Below the pieces are notes generated by a model. The model was not told where the DNA came from. It ran no database searches and saw nothing but the letters and a program-made list of their open reading frames with translations. This document shows positions 46,688-58,614 of a stretch of 64,000 bases of DNA, one piece after another. Position 1 is the stretch's first letter. Each line of letters opens with the position of its first letter. The stretch is taken from positions 12,433,911 to 12,497,910 of the forward strand of contig NC_034014.1 of the NCBI RefSeq assembly GCF_000346465.2. The letters are read 5' to 3'. Origin of the DNA: Prunus persica (Eukaryota; Streptophyta; Magnoliopsida; Rosales; Rosaceae). The position numbers and the translations under genes were made by a program.

Positions 46688-49139
46688 TGACAGGACCCGT
46701 CCCGAATTTCCTCGGAAACCTGGACAAATCCCGTCTTGTTACTGACATCACCTCGATCGGGCCCACTTACTAAAAACTGAGACATTCTACCAAAAATTTG
46801 GTAGAGTCTCCCCTGTAAATTGAATGTTTCCCAAAATTCAACCTGCTCAAAATTCACAGTTTAAAATACCCAACCGGCAGCATGCTTTAAAGCGAATAAA
46901 CAATTTACAACAAAGGCCTCCGGCCTCATAAATCAACCCTAGCACGAGTGATAACAGAGCATATCTAAGGAATTCAATTACAACAAAAACAAAGTTCAAG
47001 GAAATTAAATGAAATAGGAGTCCTACGAAGGCTCAAGACTGGTAAGCACACAATCCGGCTCGGCTACGGAGTTCAGTCAACTACTGGCTAGGGGGCACAA
47101 AACAGGAAAATGTGAGTGGAAAAAAATAAAGTTCAGTTCTGTGTAAACCAACATAATATAACCCCACTGTTTAATAAACCATGCAAGAAATCCAAATGCA
47201 TACCAAAACCATCATAATCAAGTATATTCATATAAAGTTAAAACAACACCGGATGCCAAGTCCGAAATCCATAAAGAACACTTTACAAACCCACCATTCA
47301 AATATTATCCCAAACTAAACTCTCGAAAGCGTACCCCTTGGCACGACCGGCAAGGAAGTATCCCCACCGAGAAACAAGAATGAATGAATAGTTATATATA
47401 TGTAAATATATAATATAAGTATATATATATAATATAAATACGACCATCACCTAGTTATAGCAGGGAAACAATCCAACCGGGGGATTGTTTGACTAGTCAC
47501 TATGGCAGAGTCCTTATGAAGAGTCCTCAATTCACCATGTGACTAGGGAACGAGCCATCCAACTGGGGGACTAACTCTCAGCAAGTACGTATAGCCGATA
47601 CCCTCAAAACTCGTATGCCTATGACCAGTCCTACGCATGCAGGCTACCCAATCAAGGGTCTACAGCAACATCCCATCAAGGATGCCCCAGGTTCCGACAT
47701 CTCTAAGTATCTCAAGTTTCTGTATCCAAGTTCCAAATCCGGGGAGGTACATAGGGTAGTGCTTATAGCACTCCAAACTGACATTCTAGACTCATCACTT
47801 TCCACAATCTCATCTCAACAACCTAAGTACCGCACACATAGCCAAACATATATAGAAATTCTCAAAATCCAGATATACATACTCAAGATACTCAAATATG
47901 CCAAAACCCAAAATATATTACCAATACTTTACAAAAATAAAGAATTCAACTATTAAATATAACATGAATTTCAATAAACCATTTAATTCATATGCATAAA
48001 ATTCCCATTATAAAACCATGCTTATGAGTTGAAAACAAAGTCCACTCATAAGTAGTCCCATACTGTTTGACCCTGAGAGGGTCCCGCCTGCTGTGTACGT
48101 GTGGTCGGAGTACCTATTTCAGAATACGAATACGAGATTCATACAAAGCGTTTCGCAAGAGAACGTTGAATTAAATATCCTAATTTCCCGGGTTCCTAGT
48201 GAGTGCACGAGGAACGGAACAATTTGAAAGTTCCTAAGGGTTCTCCAAGGTTTAGGATACACGTCTTGTAAGTTTGGTCCGAAACGGACGGTTAGATTGC
48301 TCAAATTCGGACGGTTATCGCAAAATCCCAAACTTCAAGTTATTGAATCGGAACATCCGGGGCTCCGATTCATGATCCGCAAATTCCTATACGATCATAG
48401 GAAAGTCTAGAGTAACATATATTGGAATGGAGTTCATCCAAAGGTCCGAACATGTCGAACCCGGATAACGCAAATAGGCGTAACTCCGTTTGATAGTCAA
48501 ATGACATCTGAATTGAAATCCGAGCACACCTACGTGCTCGTGAGGGCCAGGAGAACACATTAGGATAAAAATACACCTTTGCTACAGTGCTCACGTGCCG
48601 TCACACGCGCCGGCAGTGCGTGGGTGTCCAAAGTGATAATGCTTCGCTGGAAAAGCTCAACATCTCGGCTCAAGACTCCTACCCTAGGTGTAACACCCTA
48701 ATTGGAGTCACTTTTGTTCTTGGACATACCCCAAAAAGTGACCGGAAGTGGCTGGAATCGAAAATCCAAAATCGGGCGAACCCTAAATTGAAAATCAACT
48801 GACCTAGGCTCAAAATTAAAAAAATCCTACCCAACCATCAGCTAGAGCATGGAAAATAGTCGAAAATCCATACCTCACTCGATTGAATCGGTGAAGAAAT
48901 GAGAGAGAACAAGCGGCTGGAAGTGTCTGTGAAAACCGGCTCGTTTTTGACAGATTCCGGAGATACCAGCAGAGGATCGGGGTGGCAAAGGGCTGGGACT
49001 TGTAGAGGATGAAGAGCCGGTTCTTTTGGGACTAGTGCCGACGAAAATGGCTACCGGACGTGGCGGTGGTGAGGTCAAAAACCGATCGAAAAATTTGAGA
49101 GGAGGATGGGCTGTTCACACGGGAGAGAAGGGGGGGGGG

Positions 49140-49180
<41 letters not shown>

Positions 49181-49441
49181 TTTGGTTTTTAAAAATCAGC
49201 TTCGAAATATTTATGATTTTGCCATTGTCGATGTTTTGATCGTAACTTCCTCGTTACAACTCCAAATCAAGTCCACTATGTGTCTACGAACTCATCTCAG
49301 TACGATCTATCTAAAAGTATCATTCGTTGCTCCAAACTCTTTTCGAATAAGAAAAGACCAAAATGCCCCTACCCCAAGGGTAAATTCGTAATTTCATATT
49401 TAATTAACTTAAGTAATTTAATTTAGAGTCGGGGTGTTACA
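46688..49441 (-). mobile_element. Solo LTR, about 2.75 kb, minus orientation, inside the B1 aORF
   Basis: On the minus strand it begins TGTAACACCCCGACTC at 49441 and ends ...GGGTCCTGTCA at 46688. The flanks ATGCG (46683-46687) and ATGCT (49442-49446) match at four of five bases. It is the same family as 59960-62930 in opposite orientation; for example 48690-48740 matches 60690-60740 as reverse complement. It contains no retrotransposon proteins, hence a solo LTR or a terminal-repeat-only derivative. A G-run and (GA)n at 49130-49175 lie in it. Confidence 0.75.
49130..49175 (+). repeat. G-run plus (GA)n microsatellite
   Basis: 13 G followed by GAGAGA; explains the RERERE ORF around it. Confidence 0.9.
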
Positions 49442-49563
49442 ATGCTGCAGCAGTCGAAGCATACCGAGAGAGGAAGTTGACCCTCCAGTCTACCTTGTTC
49501 GTCAGAGATACCGCAGTGGATAGATTCATGACTGCCCTTCGCGACTTTTTTCCTGATGCTTAG

Positions 49564-50536
49564 GTTCACACTTGGCCATTGGTTGGCCCATTTTGTACTT
49601 AGCTAGTTTCTTTTTATTTGGTCACCACATGTCGTAGAACTAGTTTCTGAACCTGTTTCCCTCTTTTCGGCCGGGTAGGCCGATTGAAGGAGTTTTTGGT
49701 CCTTCTTTAATTGAATGCGGGGCGTGCCACCACCAAGCCACGAATTAGGCTTGAATGGAGTGTAAGTACATGATGCGTCTGAAATTTGACTCTAATCAAA
49801 CGATTGTTCGGCCGAGCAAGGAACCTCCTCATGTCCTAGGTTCTTTCACTACCTAGGAGTCAAGGCTTTATGTGAGCAACCAAATGATGTGGAGTGGGTG
49901 GAGATGAAGATTGAAAGTGGAATGTAATGAAACGAAGAACACATGCGTAAAGTAAAAGGTGCTTGAATTCAAATATAATGTAAAGACAAGTGCATAATGT
50001 AAATTGTATAAATTAAGGGGCAAAAATTAAACTAGATTACGAAGAATAGTAAAGATAACGTGAATTGAAATTATTGTAATTAAAATAGAATCGAAAAACA
50101 AGAACAAGAATGTAAAGGCATAATTGAAATCTTCAGAAACTAGAGCGGAAAAAATAAGAACTAGGCTATGGCTACATTATACTACTCCTAGGATAGAAAT
50201 TGAAGAGAATTTAAAATGACAAGTTGTGTGTTGTGTCGGGGGTCTTTTCTCTCTTCCATAAGCTTGGTATTTATAAGGGCTTTGGTGCGTCTCAATTTGG
50301 TCAGTCGTTAATTGACCTTCAAATCAATCATAATTGCTCCAGAATATCTTGAATCCCTTGTCTCATGCATGTGATTTAATGTGAATAATAATATTTGATT
50401 TGATTTTCCTTTCATCTTGAGCTCTCCCACAATAACTTCAGTTGACCATCAAGCTGGCATAATTCCTTCTATATTTGAATTGTAACCTATGAGAAAATTC
50501 TCCTACGGATTATCTCTCTCCTTAATTAAGCATTGA
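49564..50536. other. B1 interior downstream of the aORF, and the border to B2
   Basis: AT-rich, no ORFs. In element orientation this is between the pol end and the aORF 3' end of B1. The border with the inserted element B2 must lie here or just after; I could not fix it. Confidence 0.4.
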
Positions 50537-51012
50537 CTCATTTTATGCATTCGGCCGCTTTTAGTCTCTCGATCGTATCTATATTTTCGGCCGCATATAG
50601 GCTTTCGACCGTATCTACACTTTCGGCCGCATATAGGCTGATAAATTGATGTCTTACCCTATGACTTTTAGGGAACAAAACAAGAGATACATTCTCGAAG
50701 AGCCGTATACTCTTGTTGCTGATCAAGATCTGTAAGTATAAAGTAAAGAGTGAATAAAAAAAACTTTTTTTCATTGAAAGAGTGATTATCCAATTGATTT
50801 GGAAATAACGAAACGATTGACCTTTTCATTTTTTTTTCTTTTTGAATTTGACCATTTTTATGCTCTCGGCCGCATATATGCTTTCGAACGCTTTTATGCT
50901 CTCAGCCATATTGATGTGTTCGGCCAGATTGGTGTATTCCACCACATGTAGATATTCTGCTACATTTATGATTTTGAACTTCTATCCGACCTTATTGATT
51001 AGGCCCAAAAAT
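50537..51012 (-). repeat. LTR-type repeat of element B2 (left copy)
   Basis: Shares GGCCGCATATAGGCTTTCGA repeats and the stretch GTGTATTCCACCACATGTAG ... ATTTATGATTTTG with 58130-58375. At its right end GGCCCAAAAATTGCCCCCCAG (51003-51021) reads on the minus strand as a G-rich polypurine tract followed by a TTTTTGGGCC start, parallel to element A (GGGGGCAT|TGTTTGGGCC). It contains an extra segment of about 210 bp (50640-50850) absent from the right copy. Confidence 0.55.
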
Positions 51013-51461
51013 TGCCCCCCAGTTTTTATGAATTTTGCCGCAAGCTAAGTTTATGAACACTTAATTTTAATTCTCTTTTACGAACACACGGGCGGTTCAA
51101 GATTTTACTCTTATATCGGCCCCTAGACAATTTTGAACTTTAAACTATTATTTCCGTAATATTGCCAAAGCAATTCGGCTGTGAAAGTTCAATTAACTAT
51201 TTTCATGCAGCTGCACTCTTCATTCTTTGATCACAAATATTGTCTTTTATGGCCGTTATTAATCGGCCCAATTTCATTACTGGTTTTTTTAGAACTAGCA
51301 AACCATTGATTGGTCCTCTTGCCAAACATGCTGCTTTTCTTATTCGAACCAAAGTAACCAGACCATATTTTTATATTTTGAACCCACTAAAGAAAATTGG
51401 CCATAATAATTGGCTATAATCATGGCAAGATATTTTGTGGGTAGTCTACTCTTAATTAATA

Positions 51462-52032
51462 CTAGCCTCTCTGCACGCGCTTCCGCGCATGCGAGAGGTT
51501 TTTTTTTTAAAAAAATTAAATTTATTTTAGAATTAAAAAATATAATGGATATTTGTGTTCCATAAAAATAGGACCCATTATCTGAATTTTCTTTTAATTT
51601 TAATTTTTTTAATACGAAAAATGATGAATTTACCATATTATCCTCATTTAATTAATAATTTCAATTCTTAATGTTTGCATTAACCAAGGACATTTTCTGG
51701 TATTTTGAATGTTTCACAATTCTCTGCCTTTTGCTTTATATATACTAGCCCCTTGACACATGCTCACGCATGTGCCAATTGGTTTTCTTTTTCTTTTTTA
51801 TTTTATTTTTAGAATTAATAAAAGATAACGGGGTAGTTATGTTCCATAAAAGTAGGACCTATTATCTTATTTTGTTTTTAATTTTAATTTTTTTAATATT
51901 AAAAAATATGAATTTACCATATTATCCTAATTTAATTAATAATTTCAATTCTTAATGTTTGAATTAACAAAGGGCATTTTCTGGTATTTTGAATGTTTCA
52001 CCATTCTCTGCCTTTTGCTTTATATATATAGA
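51462..52032 (-). mobile_element. Two head-to-tail non-autonomous Helitrons
   Basis: Copy 1 is 51462-51744 and copy 2 is 51745-52032. On the minus strand each starts with TATATATAAAGCAAAAGGCAG (preceded by TC for copy 2) and ends in a hairpin plus CTAG. Copy 1 has CCTCTCGCATGCG/CGCGTGCAGAGAGG then CTAGT; copy 2 has GGCACATGCG/CATGTGTC then GGGGCTAG. A TC start, a 3' hairpin and CTRR are Helitron hallmarks. The bodies are about 85-90% alike. The exact 5' end is uncertain by about 10 nt. Confidence 0.7.
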
Positions 52033-53275
52033 AGATGATCAACCTCTTTTTGGTTCAAATGAGAAAGTAAATGCACCTTTCTTTTCTTCTCCTCATGGTT
52101 TAAGATAAAATATGTGATACCCATATTATTAACCATTAATTGACTAGGGTAAAATGAGATTTCCTCTTCCCATTTATTCACGTCAATTTTCTTGGAGATT
52201 TTTATAATCAGCCATTAATTGGCTTAATAATGGTTCATGTTAATGTTAAAGCTAGCCATTGAATTGGCCCAAAACTTTACAAAGCTCACACTATTCTCAG
52301 AAAGGGAAGAAAGTATATATATAATTGCTCCATGAAACAAATTTGCACATCAATATATATATATAGTAATAAAATTCTTTAAGTCAGCCATTAATTGGCT
52401 AGAATCATGGAGAAATATTATGGGTAGGTAACTTCTCCCTCTTGCTTTATGAAGCCACGTAAAATAAATGCAATTTCCTTTTTTCTACTTGCTCAAATAA
52501 AACTTGGCTATTATGGGAAAGTATTTTAAGCCATGCAATAAAATCTTTCTTTACTTTGCTTCAAAGCAACATAAATATTCTCCCAGTCAAACTACGTTTC
52601 CCTCCATTCTTTTCTATAAACGTCAGTGTACTAATCAATGAAGTACATCATCATTGTAAGCACCAAAAGTGTCTTCGGTTATTCTTAAAGGTAAGCCACT
52701 TCTATCACCTCTTCTTCAGTTCCGTGTACACACACATATATATATCTATATATTTCTCTACTCATTATTTTTCCTTTGCTTTTCTGGCACACTATCAGGA
52801 TTTGGAAGACCACGCGCTGTTCAAAATTCTCTCAAGTTCGTGAGTTTTTCAATCTCGGCACTATTCCTTGTTAAGGTACTTATATATTTCTCTAACCACA
52901 TGAATATGGACCTGTTGACATCTTCAATTTCCCACAATGCATGCTTTTATTTTAATTGCCCGCAAGGCCATTTAGATGGCTTTGTTGGAGGCCATTTAGA
53001 TTGCTTTGGCAGCAAGGCCACCTAGTTGGCCCTTTTTTTATAATTTTTTTTCTTCTCATGTACATGGGCATTTTGAATCATTGTTGTGGCTGCAAAGTTA
53101 TGCAGATTTCTTCTGCCGCCAGGCCACCTAACTGACCCTTGGCCTAAAAGGCCATTCGTTTTGGTCATAGGATTATTTATTTAACCCAGCATGTAAGGCC
53201 AAATTATAATATATATATATATGTATATATATATATAATAGGAATTTAATATTACTAACCAATAATATTTTGCAG
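52033..53275 (+). promoter_or_regulatory. Upstream region and leader of the B2 aORF gene
   Basis: AT-rich with the phrase AGCCATTAATTGGCT repeated (52205, 52385). Candidate spliced leader exons precede the coding part (donor AAAG|GTAAGC near 52690; acceptor CTATCAG near 52800; donor TTAAG|GTACTT near 52875). The coding exon is preceded by an acceptor TTTTGCAG at 53275. (TA)n runs lie at 53208-53237. Confidence 0.4.
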
Positions 53276-56200
53276 ATTATCAATCTCCTGCCTTATTATC
53301 GTTCTTCAATGTCTCCCGAAGAAGCAAGAGAGTACAACAATATCTTGGTTGACGGCCTTAATGAAGATGAGACCGCTTTCTCCAATGACTTTTATGATTT
53401 TGCGCTGGTGCCTGCAACTCCACGCAACATGGTCCTTGGTCCCTAATTTTACGGCCATATGCCCAGCTCTGTTGTTAAAGTCATGCGACTGCAACAGAAA
53501 GACATTTGTTTGCTCGGAAAATACCTTAATTCGCAAGGTTGGGATCGGCCCAAGCTTATGAGGGGTTGGCCTGCCTCAGGGCCGAAAAATGGAACAAGTG
53601 GCTTGATCGACTGTCAAGCTTGTGCGATATGCAGTGGAGGGAAGAGGGTATCTATGATGCAATCATGCTTTGTAAGTCCTGTTTCACATGTGACCATAAT
53701 GTCGTCGCAGCCGGTCTTTGTTTTTGGTCAACTTCTACCAACACTATGAAGGTAAGATTTGGGATGATGACCCCAACTCTTCTTGACTTAGCCGCCATGG
53801 CGGGTTTTCGACCATGTGGTGGTGAAGGAAGTGCTTTATCTCCATCAAAATGTAAGGTTGATTTTGGTTTCACCAAGCAGAACAAAAGCTACAAAGTTTT
53901 CATGGAAGCTAATGCTCAAGAAAGAAGGCCACTCACGCATAAAGAACATACAGCTTTTCTCATGATTTGGTTATGCAAGTATGTCTTCTGCATGGCGTCA
54001 ACACAAGTTACCTTAGAAGTTCAGCCTCTGGCCGAAGCACTAGCAAAAGGCCATCGGTTGGCCCTTAGGCTAATGGTGTTGGTGTATTTATATCGAGGTC
54101 TCTACAATATGGTGTCACTCAACCTAATGAATTGCAATACTACCGGGCTGATTTGGTTGTTTCAATTGTGACTTCAAGTATACTTTCCAGAAGTACGGCC
54201 ATCTCATGATCTATTTGCTCCTAATTCTCTTATCGGAGTAAATCTTTTGTCTGTTCCTCTTTTCGGCCTCAAAAGTTGAAGATTACTTTTAGAATTTTAT
54301 ACAACTATGAAGGCCGCTCCTCAAATGAATTTTTTGTTTGTCTAGACCAAGAATTTCCTTCTTATCTTGGGCTGAAACTGAGTTCTCTTTCCTCAGCTGA
54401 TAACGGTCGGGATGTCTTCCGTAGGAGCCTTTGGGCTATCATTTTATTGAGTAGAGACTTACACCTCGGCCTGTGCCAACTACCCATGTAGGGTTGAGGT
54501 TTATTTCCCTTCTGTGACCGGTTGTCAATTGGGTTTCACTCAAGCTATCCCTCTTTCAATCACAGAATCTTGCAATATGGGCACATCCCATAGAGCTAAG
54601 TTAAAAAAAAAAAAAAAAAAGAAAAAAAAAAGCTGAATGTAATGTGGTTTTCGTGGACAGCAAGAAAATGCGGAAAACCTTTAATGTGCACATTCGGGAC
54701 GCCAACTTTAATTGTACGACCCACTTTGATACTTGGTGGAAAAACGTCACCCATGACTGGTTTACATCAGCTGCTAACATTATTTTTGCTAAGCTTTTTC
54801 AGAAATGGCCGTTAACAATTAAGGATGCTATTTCCTGAAACTCGGTGAGCGAAACAGGTATGCCCTATTCATGGCCGAAAATTTGATTTTCAACTGCCCA
54901 CATTATAACAATTCTCAACAATTTATATTGCAGGTAATGTGGCCAAAGAGATAAGTTCCGCTTCGCCAGCATTACCGAAGAAAATACTGCACACCAAGCG
55001 AAATCACTCAACCATGACTGGTAACGTCCTTAGTTCTTTCAGAGCATGTTATTCTCAGGCTTCGTAATTATTTGATTATTTGGCTTTAAATCAAGGGATT
55101 CATCTAGTCATGGTCAGGCAGCTGCTTCTGCCAAGCCTAAAGTAGTCTCAAGGCCTAAATCTCTTGTCATGCGCAGTATGTCCTGGTCGCTTCTCACCTA
55201 ATATCTTCTTCTTTTTTGGCTATGCAATAACATTATAACTTTACTTGACCTGTAACGGGCCAAAAGACTAGCATGACGCACGAGTCAAGTAGTGATGAAG
55301 ATGATGATGGAATAGCTAAAGCTCCAACAAAACGGCCCAAGAAAGATCCTGTCATTGAGGTACTCTCACCTAAAGAATTATGTTACCATTTTTATAACAT
55401 TCTTGCACAGGCTAACCATTACTTTTGTAGGATCTGCCTGACCTTTCCTCACCTGGCCATTCTCAAGAATTTATAAGCTTTGAGACCGAAGACCAATTTG
55501 ACTCGCCAGTCGACAATACCATCATAGTTGAGGTTAATAAGGCCGTTGTTGCGGCCTTAGCTAATGACAACCTAAGCAAACATATCTTCCCTTTCAATGT
55601 GGTTGAAAAAGTTAAGGATACAACGCATGTAGACTTTTTTCTTAATCAAATCTCCTTCCTTATCCCTTAGGATGTTCACCCCTTAATTTTTTTCGTAGGA
55701 AATTAATGTTGGGACTTCAAAAACTGTGGCTTCATCAGACTCCAATTGAAGTTGAATTTGCTCGACCTATTCAAGACACTACTGCAATTACAACACATGA
55801 AACAAGTGTTCTGCAGCCTAAAAAGGTACTTGATTTAAAATATATATATTAAGTGAATGCTTGACTGCCACTATGTTGCTTATGTTATGCACCTTTGGCA
55901 GAAAACACTAACCTCAAAGGCTATACTAGAGTCACTACAAGGCATGAGAGATTACTTGGCTGCAGCAAAGGCCGCCACCATTTCTTCATACAATTCCTCC
56001 TTAAATATTGCAGCCAAAGCCACCGTCCAAACCATCCTGGACAAAGACTATGTGGATTTAGCTAACAAAGCTCAAACATACTCGTCTTTGCTCGTCCATT
56101 CAAAGTCTCATTGATGCTCATTTTTTTCCAACGAGGAGGAACCCACAATCAAAGGTTTAATGAAGCAATTGGCCGAGGGCATCCAGGCATACAACCAAGC

Positions 56201-56531
56201 CATGATGGAGTACAATGTTGGCCAAGCCTTGACTGAAAAGATTCAATCAACTAACCATATTTTGCAAGCCCACCTTCATATCTGCCACGAGGGAAAACAA
56301 GAACTGGACAAACTTAAGGAGGAGCAGAAAAAGATTGAGGCCAGAAAATCAACCATCCTTGCCAAGATTGACAATGCGGTCCAAGACTCTCAGCCACATC
56401 AGGTCGAACTAGAAAAGTTTATGCAGCAATAGGCCTATTTCCAAGAGAAAGAGGACAACTACAAGACCTTGATGAGTGCAAGGGCCAAATTATGGGTTAA
56501 CTTCAAAACTGTCATCCAAAAGCATCTTTAA
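53276..56531 (+). pseudogene. aORF-type gene of element B2 with PMD-like head
   Basis: The first coding exon (ATG 53309, MSPEEAREYNNILVDGLNED) encodes the mobile-domain-like block: WNKWLDRLSSLCDM, EEGIYDAIMLCKSC, VVAAGLCFWSTSTNTMKVRFG and PTLLDLAAMAGFRPCG. These align motif for motif with the antisense gene of element A. A frame shift near 53540 and stops near 53444, 54171 and 54276 break it. The WW motif (FDTWWKNVTHDWF) is near 54720. Acidic exons follow (for example 55273-55380, DEDDDGIAKAPTKRPKKD). The last exon, from about 55903 to 56531, is a coiled coil (KLKEEQKKIEARKSTILAKI) with an in-frame TAG at 56430-56432 before its end. The plus strand is opposite to B2, so this too is an antisense ORF. 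Confidence 0.65.
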
Positions 56532-57378
56532 AACCTGTAATGGTCATTTTATGACCATTTTGTACTTTTATAGCTAGGTTGCATTTGAACCTCAAACTAT
56601 TTCTCTTTTATTTAGTTGATAAATTTCTGATTTCCATCAATAAATTTCAGCCTTTATTTTAAGCTTTGGATACGACTAAATTTCTTGTTTTGAAGAAAAT
56701 AGTATAAGCCTTTATCTAAAATTTTGCTTCTAAGTTTAGGCCGTAATTGCAGCTAAAAACCTTCGCATGTATTTCTTTACAGAAATAATTTGTGGCTAAA
56801 ATAGTAGACTTTAGTTCGTCCGTTCTTGTATTGAGAAGAAACTTTTGACGGCCGACACTATTCGACCACTTTTGTCTGTAAACTTTTGTAGTGCCCAAAT
56901 CACTAACCAGTTCTTTATTTCTTATATATATACATATATGGCCATAATACTAACATGACCTTTATTGGGAACGTTGTCGGCCTACTTAGTAGCGGCCGTT
57001 GAAAATAATATTTTTATGGAGACCAAGGGGGTGGCCATCCATGTTTAATTCGAAGCAGTGAGCCCTTCTTATTTTCTGCATGGATTTCGCAATTGCGCAA
57101 GCTGTAAATTGGTGTACAAGTCACCTTGATACGACCATAACTATTTTTTCCTCTTATGCTGGCCGAATTTCCTTGCCCCCCAAGTCCGCTTGATTGGCCG
57201 GTCTTGGCCTTTTGTTGGGGTCTGATAAACTTGACCATTTCTAATTGTGGTCTAATCACATCTGACTAGTCCCCTACAACCATGTCTATTATGACTGCTT
57301 TAGGTTGGGTTGAGTTCAGATATTTCTCTTTTTGATCCTGTTGGTCATTAATTTCAAGAATGGATGTTTCAAGTTGGG
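56532..57378. other. B2 interior between its two ORFs
   Basis: AT-rich; a possible 3' UTR of the aORF (AATAAA near 56639). No further coding sense recognised. Confidence 0.4.
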
Positions 57379-58140
57379 TCATATTTTGGTGTTCAACCTC
57401 GACCATTTGTTGGATCGCATTCTCTTGCTGAATTTTTCTTCCTCAACCAACGTGAGAGTTTTAAAAGGAAAATCGATTTGAGTTTTCAACTCTAAGGCCG
57501 ACTCATCCACTTCTCTCTCATTCACATATTCTTGACTAACTTCATTTTCCTCTAGGAAAGTTGGTGAAACGGGTGGCCGGACTGCAACTATACCAAGACT
57601 TTCCTCTTCTTCAACCAATGTGAGGTTTTCAAAAGGTAAATGGGTCGGAGTACTGAATTCCAAGGCCAATTCATCCACATCCTTTTCCTTTATATATTGT
57701 CGGCCAACCTCATTTTCGTCCACATAGGTAGGTAGAATGAGTGACCGTATTGTAGTTATTTGATGGTTTTCCTGCTGTGGCTGAGATGTAAGATTGTGAC
57801 TAAGAGTTTGCTCTTCGACCACAAGTTGTGAGGCGATTTCACGCAAACCTTGGATCAAAAGTTCGTTGGAAGCATGAAACCCATCCATCATATCTTTCAC
57901 TTCAGATATTTCCGTTATGCAACTTTGATGTTCTTTGTCCATGTAGTTAACATATGGTCTCTCACTTACGCTAAGAACATTTTGGCCACTATAGCCATTA
58001 GGATGATTCGTTTGGTGGGAGCCATAACTAGGCTGATCATAGATATTGGCCGGATTATTTTGGGCATCTGGGTAAGTGTATTGTCCTCCGACCACTTGAT
58101 TATACTGGCCATTATAGCCTATATGCGGCCGCATAATCAA
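57379..58140 (-). CDS. Element-encoded hypothetical protein with a two-copy internal repeat
   Basis: An open frame of 253 codons on the minus strand, the sense strand of B2. The N-terminal part is rich in Asn, Gln, Tyr and Gly (YNGQYNQVVGGQYTYPDAQN), a helix-rich middle follows (EISEVKDMMDGFHAS), then two homologous blocks of about 50 residues. Each block runs PT-(Y/F)-(V/L)-(D/E)ENEV, a Y(I/V)-E-(D/E)VDE core, and LTLVEEE. Its position near the 5' end of B2 resembles the extra ORF upstream of gag in some Tat elements. The first codons overlap the rearranged LTR-like sequence, so the annotated start may not be original. No domain recognised; it is unusual in being open for 762 nt in a decayed region. 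Confidence 0.45.
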   Translation of the reverse strand: MIMRPHIGYNGQYNQVVGGQYTYPDAQNNPANIYDQPSYGSHQTNHPNGYSGQNVLSVSERPYVNYMDKEHQSCITEISEVKDMMDGFHASNELLIQGLREIASQLVVEEQTLSHNLTSQPQQENHQITTIRSLILPTYVDENEVGRQYIKEKDVDELALEFSTPTHLPFENLTLVEEEESLGIVAVRPPVSPTFLEENEVSQEYVNEREVDESALELKTQIDFPFKTLTLVEEEKFSKRMRSNKWSRLNTKI

Positions 58141-58375
58141 GTGGTCGAAAGCCTATATGCGACCACTTGATTATACTGGCCACTTGATTATCTACACTTT
58201 CGGCCGCATATAGGCTTTCGACCACTTTTGTGCTCTTGGCCGCATATAGGCTTTCAACCGCTTTTATGCTCTCGACTATATTGATGTGTTCGGTCATATT
58301 GGTGTATTCCACCACATGTAGATATTCTGCCACATTTATGATTTTGGACTTCTATTCGACCCTATTGATTTGGCC
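58130..58375 (-). repeat. LTR-type repeat of element B2 (right copy), rearranged
   Basis: Matches the left copy at 50537-51006 (GGCCGCATATAGG units; CACATGTAGATATTCTGCCAC). At its left border CGACCACTTGATTAT occurs at 58088, inverted at 58131 and direct again near 58160, a small duplication-inversion. Sequence after 58375 differs from the left copy. Confidence 0.5.
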
Positions 58376-58614
58376 CACCGAAATATATCTTGGGCTCACT
58401 ATTAGTTTAATTGTTAGATTTCGGGCCTGTCCCGGTCAAATTTCAACCAGGCCCAAACAGAACCTCTGGTGGATGCTTAGGCAATTGTTTGGCCCCATTT
58501 TGTAATAGACTTTTGCCCACCTATATATATGATATCTTTTGGAAATGATCCTTTTATGATGCCCATTCTTCCAATAAAAATCATTGTTTCATTATGAAAT
58601 ATTTCTTTGCGGTG
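58376..58614. other. Unassigned junction sequence
   Basis: Contains GGCAATTGTTTGGCCCC (58474-58490), a TATA-like run and AATAAA. It resembles LTR or 3' end sequence of a Tat element, but I could not pair it with another copy. Confidence 0.35.

Larger units (their letters stand above)
44252..49563 (+). pseudogene. aORF-type gene of element B1, spliced, lacking the PMD head, split by a solo LTR
   Basis: Exons that fit GT-AG: 44252 to about 44547, 44621-44736, 44991-45073, 45150-45218, 45288-45428, 45717-45887, 45950-46065, then 46156-46687 continuing at 49442-49563. The start is MDSIPNDSAQFFEDMKVATD, followed by IRDPRFGDPNIFIHWWKEMSA, the counterpart of FDAWWKARF in element A and of FDTWWKNVTHDWF at about 54700. 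The acidic middle exons and the coiled-coil last exon (SGAEALLRSYRDRDLMS; end DRFMTALRDFFPDA) parallel element A. The mobile-domain block upstream of the WW motif is absent. A 2754-bp solo LTR interrupts the last exon, and several frames are off, so it is a remnant. Confidence 0.65.

Noticed and set aside
58376..58614. A plus-strand Tat LTR start (TGTTTGGCCCC at about 58480)
   Set aside because: The phrase resembles the LTR start of element A, but I could not find a second copy or ends.
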